A DNA stretch of 5,296 nt from Candidatus Poseidoniaceae archaeon (lineage in GTDB: Archaea; Thermoplasmatota; Poseidoniia; Poseidoniales; Poseidoniaceae), in NCBI GenBank assembly GCA_022425185.1, contig JAKMFY010000217.1, positions 1 to 5,296 of the forward strand, in the 5' to 3' direction. The notes under the pieces were generated by a model. That model was given only the letters and a program-made list of their open reading frames with translations. It was not told the origin of the DNA and did no database searches. Shown here piece by piece: positions 1-3,706 of this stretch. How positions within the stretch are numbered: position 1 is the first letter of the stretch; the number at the start of each line of letters is the position of its first letter. Position numbers and translations under genes: made by a program.

Positions 1-110
1 CCTGTCATGTCCTGTCCTGTGCTGTCTTGCTAAGGACAAAGCCAAGGACAAGGACAAGGACAACTGTCCTTGTCCTTATCCTTGTCCTTGTCCTTGTCCT
101 TGGTCGTCGG
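1..110. repeat. Hexanucleotide repeat tract with long inverted repeat
   Basis: On the minus strand the end of the TSP3 gene consists of CAAGGA units (Gln-Gly). Beyond the stop the same unit continues briefly and then appears in inverted form (TTGTCC units). On the plus strand, 43-62 pairs with 65-84 over 20 positions with one mismatch (C49/A78), which becomes a G-U pair in minus-strand RNA. The tip has only two unpaired bases, so in practice a few terminal pairs would open. Because both arms are repeats, other pairing registers are possible. Bases 1-30 hold a second degenerate repeat of CCTGT units. The fold could act in mRNA 3'-end stability, but there is no U-rich run typical of archaeal termination on the minus strand. 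Confidence 0.85.
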
Positions 111-615
111 ATTCGCCGCCACCTTCAGTGCCACCATCTCCAGATCCGGCCTGAGACTCCTGGAAGTCTGGGTCGTATGCATCTGGGATACCGTCACCGT
201 CAGAGTCGGAGTATTCTCCGTCGTTAGGATCGGTCGGGAACGAATCGACGTTGTCGGCCTTACCGTCACCGTCAGTATCGGCATTGTTTGGGTTTGTACC
301 CATTTGGTACTCTTGTGCGTTGGTTAAACCATCGTTGTCAGAGTCCGCATTGCCGTCACCGCCGTTGGTTGGGTTTAGGCCATTGCTGACCTCCCATCCA
401 TCTGGTAATCCGTCGCCATCGCTGTCCGCGTTGTTCATGTTTGTACCTTCAGCTTGTTCCTCGGCGTTGGTTAAACCATCGCCGTCCCAGTCTGCACCAC
501 CATCATTGGGGTCCAAAGGGTCGGATCCATCACCGCTTACAGCAGATGCTGCTGATAGAGCGAGAAGGAAAGCCAAAAGCATGCTCATTGTCTTTGTCTT
601 CGTTTTTGTGTTCAT
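76..615 (-). CDS. Secreted thrombospondin type 3 repeat protein
   Basis: A 179-residue exported, probably calcium-binding protein. Residues 1-25 form a signal peptide: a Lys/Thr n-region (KTKTKT), the hydrophobic core MLLAFLLALSAASA, and an A-x-A site near A25. The mature part carries five Asp-rich DxDxDG-type motifs starting near D42, D64, D91, D113 and D137, spaced 22-27 residues apart. They are separated by E-E/Q-E and GTNPNNAD segments, the pattern of bacterial/archaeal TSP3 repeats, in which the Asp side chains bind calcium. A Gly/Glu/Asp linker follows, then (QG)4. There is no cysteine lipobox and no C-terminal membrane anchor. The ATG at 615 is preceded by GGAAGTGA with 6 bases between, a near match to the Shine-Dalgarno. 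The next Met codons, residues 10 and 12, would remove the positively charged n-region. The stop lies inside the CAAGGA repeat and arises from CAA to TAA. The partner or surface structure is unknown. Confidence 0.88.
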   Translation of the reverse strand: MNTKTKTKTMSMLLAFLLALSAASAVSGDGSDPLDPNDGGADWDGDGLTNAEEQAEGTNMNNADSDGDGLPDGWEVSNGLNPTNGGDGNADSDNDGLTNAQEYQMGTNPNNADTDGDGKADNVDSFPTDPNDGEYSDSDGDGIPDAYDPDFQESQAGSGDGGTEGGGESDDQGQGQGQG

Positions 616-644
616 AATTTTTCACTTCCATTTTTTGTTGTGTT

Positions 645-854
645 TTACACAGAGAACCCGCTGTTCTCTCTTTCTGAGTAGATCAAATCGTTTGAGAGCT
701 GATTAACTTCAGGAGATATGCAAGGCGTTCGCATTGCTTGTTGCTGTAAGGAGGTAAGAGAAGCAGGGCTAATTGCCCAACGAAGCGGTTTATCTTCGTC
801 GCAGTGTATCACTTGTGCTTCTCTTTGATTGTTCGGTTTGTCCTCCAAATTCAT
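645..854 (-). CDS. Possible 69-residue small protein, doubtful
   Basis: An ATG-initiated ORF of 69 codons, closed by TAA, fills much of the 616-942 interval. The product is hydrophilic, with no signal peptide or membrane segment, two cysteines (in VIHCDED and TPCISPE) and the segment DKPLRWAISP. I do not recognise it. Against coding: no Shine-Dalgarno precedes the ATG (a GGAGG lies 7 bases inside the ORF instead), an in-frame TGA sits two codons upstream, and the ORF covers several perfect inverted repeats, which suggests RNA structure rather than codon constraint. For coding: it is open from hairpin to hairpin, has no odd amino-acid bias, and has the same orientation as its neighbours. A single ORF of this length is not rare by chance. 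Confidence 0.25.
   Translation of the reverse strand: MNLEDKPNNQREAQVIHCDEDKPLRWAISPASLTSLQQQAMRTPCISPEVNQLSNDLIYSERENSGFSV
651..669. repeat. Hairpin 1, 7-bp stem, matches hairpin 2
   Basis: AGAGAAC (651-657) pairs perfectly with GTTCTCT (663-669) around the loop CCGCT. It differs from the hairpin at 876-894 by one base pair (A-T here, G-C there) and in the last three loop bases. It lies about 36 bases before the TSP3 start codon. Confidence 0.75.
756..825. other. Four-way-junction-like inverted repeats
   Basis: A closing stem of 10 perfect pairs (756-765 with 816-825) encloses three perfect hairpins side by side. These are GGGC/GCCC at 766-778 with a 5-base loop, ACGAAG/CTTCGT at 780-799 with an 8-base loop, and AGTG/CACT at 803-813 with a 3-base loop. 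In all, 48 of 70 bases are paired with Watson-Crick pairs only. The layout is cloverleaf-like, but the stem lengths, absence of a TTC loop and lack of a CCA end rule out an ordinary tRNA. An outer GGAGG/CCTCC pairing (750-754 with 842-846) could extend it. Confidence 0.5.
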
Positions 855-875
855 CGCTTTTCACGGGTATTTCTT

Positions 876-894
876 AGGGAACCCAACGTTCCCT
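876..894. repeat. Hairpin 2, 7-bp stem, matches hairpin 1
   Basis: AGGGAAC (876-882) pairs perfectly with GTTCCCT (888-894) around the loop CCAAC. On the minus strand it would be the first structure of a transcript started from the box at 918-927. It lies about 50 bases past the stop of the 943-1617 gene, so a role in 3'-end formation of that gene is an alternative, though no U-run follows on the minus strand. Confidence 0.75.
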
Positions 895-917
895 CTGACA
901 GTTCTTTAACGTCGAGA

Positions 918-927
918 CTATATGAAA
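918..927 (-). promoter_or_regulatory. TATA-like box upstream of structured interval
   Basis: The minus strand reads TTTCATATAG, a fair archaeal TATA box. With the usual 25-base distance, transcription would begin near 897, just before hairpin 2. A direct repeat of GACGTT flanks the box on both sides (about 907-912 and 931-936 in plus coordinates). Confidence 0.4.
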
Positions 928-942
928 CCAACGTCTAATGGC

Positions 943-1617
943 TCATTCGCGAGATGGGGGCAAGAGAAGTGCTGCTGGATGGGATAACACATACCGTTCA
1001 ATGCTCTCGGCAAGTTTGGCATTTTCGATGCGGTGGACACGTTCTACTCCGTTTCCTGTCGCTTTTGCAAAAAGATTTGCTTTGTTGTCCTTAGCGAGGC
1101 GTGCTAATGCGATTTTCGCTGCTCGAATAACATTTGATCCCTTCAGGCGTATATCACCAGAACCCAGGCCGAGGCGATTGACTAATCGACCTTGGTACTC
1201 TCCTTTCTGCCCTCCCATTGCGATCATGCCCAATATTATGAACTGATTTCGAATGGTCGCGTCCCATTGGTTGTAATCCTTTGGAAAACGCTCATCCAAC
1301 GCTTCGAGTAGGTTCTTTGTAGATCCACTGTACATCTTTATGTCGAATGCATCATCCTCTATGCGTTTTGTAATATGGGCATCTTTAGGGATAATGTCGG
1401 TGAACGGCGTCCACATCATATCGATGTTCAACCACTCATTCAAGGAATTAGCGAAGAAAGGATCTGAACCCCTCCAATTCAGGGTACTGCGTTGTATTAA
1501 TTCTGGCGCAATCTCTGCGAAGGAATCTGGATCTTGTTGGCTGACTGCCTTCAGAGCCTCTAAATAGCGTTCTATGCGTTTCTTAACTTCAGTTTTGCTG
1601 GTGGAATTACTTTGCAT
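943..1617 (-). CDS. Conserved-looking hypothetical protein, 224 residues
   Basis: I do not recognise this family. The frame is open to a TTG at 1638, but the ATG at 1617 is preferred. It has GAGG eight bases upstream and a TATA-like box centred 23-24 bases upstream, so the TTG would sit inside the promoter. The product is soluble and mostly helical in appearance, with no signal peptide or membrane segment. Its N-terminal 30 residues are charged (KTEVKKRIERYLEALKAV). A Trp/Phe-rich middle follows (NWRGSDPFF, NEWLNIDMMWTPF), then a Gly/Met-rich stretch (ILGMIAMGGQKGEYQGR). Next comes GLGSGDIRLKGSNVIRAAK with basic residues, and the end is LLLPPSRE. Lys/Arg-rich helices in the second half would suit nucleic-acid or protein contact, but no catalytic motif is evident. 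It has its own promoter and is not in an operon with the GNAT gene 140 bases upstream. Confidence 0.75.
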   Translation of the reverse strand: MQSNSTSKTEVKKRIERYLEALKAVSQQDPDSFAEIAPELIQRSTLNWRGSDPFFANSLNEWLNIDMMWTPFTDIIPKDAHITKRIEDDAFDIKMYSGSTKNLLEALDERFPKDYNQWDATIRNQFIILGMIAMGGQKGEYQGRLVNRLGLGSGDIRLKGSNVIRAAKIALARLAKDNKANLFAKATGNGVERVHRIENAKLAESIERYVLSHPAALLLPPSRE

Positions 1618-1636
1618 TGTATCAACCTCGTGAATC

Positions 1637-1644
1637 AAATATAA
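1637..1644 (-). promoter_or_regulatory. TATA box for the 943-1617 gene
   Basis: The minus strand reads TTATATTT, centred 23-24 bases before the A of the ATG at 1617. This predicts a transcript starting at or next to the start codon (leaderless). However, GAGG at 1626-1629 has good Shine-Dalgarno spacing, which would need an earlier start, so the two signals compete. Confidence 0.55.
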
Positions 1645-1672
1645 TAAGAATCGTTCTTGTTTCTTTCGTAGA

Positions 1673-1683
1673 GATGATTCATC
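1673..1683. promoter_or_regulatory. Small palindrome upstream of promoter
   Basis: GATGA-T-TCATC is a perfect 5-bp inverted repeat around a single base, centred about 38 bases upstream of the TATA box of the 943-1617 gene. It could be a regulator site, but palindromes this short occur by chance. Confidence 0.2.
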
Positions 1684-1719
1684 ACATTATCTCAGGTGGC
1701 ATATCTTTCAGTCAACCGT

Positions 1720-1757
1720 TTGTAAAGATTCAATGTTCCTTCTGAGTATTTTTACAA
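1720..1757. repeat. 7-bp inverted repeat after the GNAT stop
   Basis: TTGTAAA (1720-1726) and TTTACAA (1751-1757) form a 7-bp stem around 24 bases, immediately past the GNAT stop. It may help define the 3' end of that mRNA. No T-run is present on the minus strand, so a canonical archaeal terminator is not shown. Confidence 0.3.
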
Positions 1758-2279
1758 TTACAAGACTTTCATCATTGAACGATGTGCACCTACATTCGGT
1801 ATCGAATATGGACGATCAATGATGACCCAGCCCGCTGCTTGATAGAAGGGGATAGCCTCATCTCTGGCTTGCAATAATCCAATCTTTGCGTTAAAGGCCG
1901 TCTTTGCTTCCACCTCAAGTGCTTCAAGGACCAGAGCTGCGAATCCCTTTCGACGAGATGTTTGAAGCGTTCCCATTTGACGGATTTGTATTGCGGGTCG
2001 GTTTCCATGATCCAATAACGGGCTGAAGGCAGGGGTTTTCGGGCCACTTGCGCCTGGAAAATCTGATTGCGAACCGTCGCTATCATGTGGGATGAGATGT
2101 GCTCTTCCCAAACATACTACTTTTCCATGTACGTCTTCCACGTATGCATGTATTGCATCTGAATCGTCTGCGAGCACTTCTGCCCCTCGATCAAAACCAA
2201 GCGGTTGTCTCAATATCGCATATCTACATTGGTAATACGCTTCGGTTGGCACCCACCCAGGACCTTGCAACTTGACCAT
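1758..2279 (-). CDS. GNAT family N-acetyltransferase
   Basis: A 173-residue acetyl-CoA-dependent N-acyltransferase of the Gcn5-related fold; the acceptor is unknown. The N-terminal segment around residues 19-30 (RYAILRQPLGFD) is the R-x-x-VLR-x-PLG motif seen in a small-GNAT subgroup. Residues 53-61 (KVVCLGRAH) look like strands 2-3. The acetyl-CoA pyrophosphate loop, motif A, is in residues 98-121: strand IQIRQMGTL followed by R109-R-K-G112-F-A114, which fits (R/Q)xxGx(G/A). Motif B is residues 138-151 (ARDEAIPFYQAAGW), the usual A-x-x-FY-x-x-x-GW helix-turn. The usual short turn before motif A is replaced by a Gly/Ser/Pro/Asp-rich stretch at about 63-95, longer than typical. Length is normal for the family. 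The ATG has no clear Shine-Dalgarno; a weak TATA-like CTTATCAT is centred 25-26 bases upstream, suggesting a leaderless mRNA. It is divergent from the tRNA-Cys gene. Confidence 0.9.
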   Translation of the reverse strand: MVKLQGPGWVPTEAYYQCRYAILRQPLGFDRGAEVLADDSDAIHAYVEDVHGKVVCLGRAHLIPHDSDGSQSDFPGASGPKTPAFSPLLDHGNRPAIQIRQMGTLQTSRRKGFAALVLEALEVEAKTAFNAKIGLLQARDEAIPFYQAAGWVIIDRPYSIPNVGAHRSMMKVL

Positions 2280-2300
2280 GTTGGTTGGAACTCATAATTC

Positions 2301-2308
2301 ATGATAAG
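2301..2308 (-). promoter_or_regulatory. Weak TATA-like box for the GNAT gene
   Basis: The minus strand reads CTTATCAT, centred about 25 bases before the GNAT start codon, as expected for a leaderless archaeal transcript. The match to a TATA consensus is imperfect. Confidence 0.3.
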
Positions 2309-2326
2309 TGTGTTTGGTGAGGCGCG

Positions 2327-2335
2327 TTGAAATAC
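2327..2335 (+). promoter_or_regulatory. Weak TATA-like box for tRNA-Cys
   Basis: TTGAAATAC is centred about 28 bases before the first base of the tRNA. Position fits an archaeal promoter; the sequence match is weak. Confidence 0.25.
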
Positions 2336-2358
2336 AACTTCTTGCTGGAACGGTTGCT

Positions 2359-2432
2359 GCACGGATGTCGGAGCGGTTACGTCGGGGATTGCAAATCCTC
2401 TTACCTGGGTTCAAATCCCAGTCCGTGCTCCA
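2359..2432 (+). tRNA. tRNA-Cys (GCA), CCA encoded
   Basis: A complete cloverleaf is present. The acceptor stem GCACGGA/TCCGTGC (2359-2365 with 2422-2428) is perfect over 7 pairs. The anticodon stem GGGGA/TCCTC has one G-T pair, and the loop TTGCAAA places GCA at 2391-2393. The T arm is CTGGG-TTCAAAT-CCCAG (2405-2421). The discriminator base is T at 2429, the U73 typical of tRNA-Cys identity, and CCA is encoded at 2430-2432. The D arm is weak: position 10 against 25 is T-T and position 13 against 22 is G-A, leaving two firm pairs. E. coli tRNA-Cys also has a short, poorly closed D stem, so this is probably a feature of the isoacceptor rather than damage. There is no intron. Confidence 0.97.
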
Positions 2433-2440
2433 TCTGTAAA

Positions 2441-2450
2441 AGAGCGCTCT
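2441..2450. repeat. 10-bp perfect palindrome after tRNA-Cys
   Basis: AGAGCGCTCT is self-complementary, starts 8 bases after the tRNA CCA and lies just upstream of the TATA-like box at 2454-2461. It may be a regulator site for the aminotransferase promoter or part of tRNA 3'-end formation. Confidence 0.3.
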
Positions 2451-2453
2451 CAA

Positions 2454-2461
2454 CATATAAT
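2454..2461 (+). promoter_or_regulatory. TATA-like box for the aminotransferase gene
   Basis: CATATAAT fits an archaeal TATA box and predicts a start near 2482. That gives a leader of about 55 bases, which would contain the hairpin at 2504-2519 and the Shine-Dalgarno at 2526-2531. Confidence 0.45.
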
Positions 2462-2503
2462 TACGCGCAGTCTTGATATTCGATGGCTGGTTCGTTGGAG
2501 TGT

Positions 2504-2519
2504 TGAATAGCCCTATTCA
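2504..2519 (+). promoter_or_regulatory. Leader hairpin before the Shine-Dalgarno
   Basis: TGAATA and TATTCA form a 6-bp stem with the loop GCCC, ending 6 bases before AAGGAG (2526-2531). It may affect ribosome access at the TTG start. The stem is A/T-rich and would be marginally stable. Confidence 0.3.
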
Positions 2520-2536
2520 TCAGGTAAGGAGTCAAT

Positions 2537-3676
2537 TTGCCATCTCTAAATTCTGCGTTTTCTCAGATTGGAAGAGGTTTTGCTGCATTCTTAGCGCCCC
2601 CTGCCCCTGATGTAATCCGATTTACTGTCGGGCAACCAGACTTTGACACCCCTACCCAAGTCGTTGATGCAGCCATCGGTTCACTGAGAAGAGGTGAAAC
2701 AACCTACACAAGATCACAGGGTAGTGAAACGCTTTGCCAAGCTGTTTCCCAACACTTGTCAAAGTTCGAAATAGATGTTGATGGGAACGATATTGTCATT
2801 GCACCGGGTTGTAAGCAAGCGTTGCTCTATTCCATGATGGCAGTCATTGAACCCGGAGATGAAGTGCTTCTTTTAGCCCCAGCATGGCCTTCATACGATG
2901 GAATGGTCAAGTTACTCGGTGGCATACCCATTCACGTACCAGTACAACGTCCGGACTACCACCCTGATATCGAAGCGTTAAGAAATGCTGTCACATCAAA
3001 GACCAAGGCCATTATCATCAATTCTCCAAATAATCCAACAGGGGCAGTATACACTTCTGAAGAAATCAAACAGATTGTAGATTTAGCAGTTGATTCTGAT
3101 TTATGGATTTTAGACGATATGATTTACTCAACACTTGTCTGGGGAGAACACAGTTACACATCACCGAATTCATTTGAAGGGGGGTCAGATCGAACTCTAA
3201 CAATTGGTGGATGGTCGAAAGGATGGGCTATGACCGGTTGGCGACTTGGTTGGGTTGCAGGGCCATCTGAAGCAATGGAGGCTGTCAAAACCTGTCAGGC
3301 GTCATCTGCAACACACGTTGCTACATTTCTCATGCCTGCTGCAGAAGTAGCATTAACACTTGAAGATGAAATTGCGGCAATGGCGGATTCATTTGCTGAA
3401 CGACGATTACTATTTCACAAGGGAATTGATTCGCTCCCAGGAGTTGCAGCCCCAATGCCGGAAGGAGCGTTCTACATACTTGCAGACATAAGTGGTACCG
3501 GGATGAATGATATTGAATTTGCAACAAGGGCATTGGATGAAGCAAAAGTGCAAGTCATTCCTGGATCTCTCATGCTCGGAGGAGATAATTTAATTCGAAT
3601 GTCTTATGCTGCGTCATTAGATGATCTTGAGGAAGGAATTCGTCGACTAAAGGCTTGGTTGAATGGATTAAGTTAG
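2537..3676 (+). CDS. PLP aminotransferase, aspartate type (class I)
   Basis: A cytoplasmic fold-type I aminotransferase of 379 residues, a normal length, which moves an amino group from aspartate or a similar amino acid to 2-oxoglutarate. It aligns by eye with the thermophilic aspartate aminotransferase branch. Landmarks are VGQPDFDTP at 31-39; GCKQALLY at 91-98, whose Lys corresponds to the one that contacts the acidic substrate in Thermus AspAT; and PAWPSY at 115-120 stacking on the cofactor. NSPNNPTG at 162-169 holds the Asn that contacts PLP. D194 and Y197 (DDMIY) bind the pyridine ring, SKG at 227-229 has K228 as the Schiff-base lysine, AMTGWRLGW follows, and R354 (IRMSYA) holds the substrate carboxylate. 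All key residues are present, so it should be active. The start is TTG at 2537: AAGGAG lies five bases upstream, and TAA at 2525-2527 closes the frame above it. Exact amino-acid specificity cannot be fixed from sequence alone. Confidence 0.95.
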   Translation: MPSLNSAFSQIGRGFAAFLAPPAPDVIRFTVGQPDFDTPTQVVDAAIGSLRRGETTYTRSQGSETLCQAVSQHLSKFEIDVDGNDIVIAPGCKQALLYSMMAVIEPGDEVLLLAPAWPSYDGMVKLLGGIPIHVPVQRPDYHPDIEALRNAVTSKTKAIIINSPNNPTGAVYTSEEIKQIVDLAVDSDLWILDDMIYSTLVWGEHSYTSPNSFEGGSDRTLTIGGWSKGWAMTGWRLGWVAGPSEAMEAVKTCQASSATHVATFLMPAAEVALTLEDEIAAMADSFAERRLLFHKGIDSLPGVAAPMPEGAFYILADISGTGMNDIEFATRALDEAKVQVIPGSLMLGGDNLIRMSYAASLDDLEEGIRRLKAWLNGLS

Positions 3677-3705
3677 TATGCATTGCACCTGATTCATGTT
3701 GCATA
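3677..3705. terminator. Short inverted repeat in convergent gap
   Basis: TATGCA (3677-3682) and TGCATA (3700-3705) form a 6-bp inverted repeat that fills the gap between the aminotransferase stop and the stop of the facing gene. Its place suggests a shared 3' end. The stem is short and lacks T-runs, so termination is a guess. Confidence 0.25.
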
Positions 3706-3706
3706 T

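Larger units (their letters stand above)
651..894 (-). ncRNA. Candidate structured RNA or TSP3 mRNA leader
   Basis: The element is bounded by two 7-bp perfect hairpins of equal geometry (7-bp stem, 5-base loop) and holds a 24-pair four-way junction at 756-825. The strand is chosen because a TATA-like box at 918-927 places a minus-strand transcript start near 897, immediately before the first hairpin. Also, no better promoter is seen between here and the TSP3 start, so the RNA may be the leader of that gene. Alternatives are an independent small RNA, a palindrome-ended non-autonomous transposable element, or the mRNA of the 69-codon ORF. The paired segments are seen; transcription and function are inferred. 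Confidence 0.35.
616..942. other. 327-bp interval, structured, no firm gene
   Basis: This gap between the 943-1617 gene and the TSP3 gene holds a TATA-like box (918-927, minus sense), two matched hairpins (651-669, 876-894), a four-way-junction-like fold (756-825), smaller hairpins (TCAAA/TTTGA at 683-695, CTGA/TCAG at 699-712, GCAA/TTGC at 720-737, TGTGT/ACACA near 639-652) and one 69-codon ORF (645-854, minus). If transcribed from the TATA-like box, RNA would start near 897 and run about 280 bases to the TSP3 start codon. I see no match to the conserved cores of RNase P RNA or SRP RNA. Confidence 0.6.

Noticed and set aside
1..110. CRISPR array.
   Set aside because: The repeat units are 6 bases in tandem with no spacers.
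27..327. Overlapping plus- and minus-strand ORFs rich in Thr-Arg, Leu-Ser or Lys-Asp repeats.
   Set aside because: They are alternate-frame readings of the hexanucleotide repeat and of the Asp-rich TSP3 gene.
251..706. 151-codon plus-strand ORF rich in Ser and Pro.
   Set aside because: It is the antisense of the Asp/Gly codons of the TSP3 repeats, runs into the hairpin region and has no start signals.
651..894. RNase P RNA, SRP RNA or a tRNA as the identity of the structured interval.
   Set aside because: None of the conserved cores (GAGGAAAGTC-type, the SRP helix 8 motif, or a T-loop with TTC) could be found on either strand.
938..1246. 102-codon plus-strand ORF opposite the 943-1617 gene.
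   Set aside because: Antisense shadow. The minus strand has the longer frame with promoter and Shine-Dalgarno.
1618..1638. Upstream TTG start giving seven more residues (MIHEVDT) for the 943-1617 gene.
   Set aside because: The TTG overlaps the TATA box, while the ATG at 1617 has both Shine-Dalgarno and promoter spacing.
884..1745. A shared 15-base motif (CAAYGTTCCYTCTGA) at 884-898 and 1731-1745, each downstream of a minus-strand stop codon.
   Set aside because: 13 of 15 matches between two places is expected by chance several times in a 5-kb window searched on both strands, and the distances to the stops differ (45 and 13 bases). The second copy does not form a hairpin.
1790..2086. 98-codon minus-strand ORF inside the GNAT gene.
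   Set aside because: It overlaps a gene with clear GNAT motifs in another frame and has no ribosome site or recognisable product.
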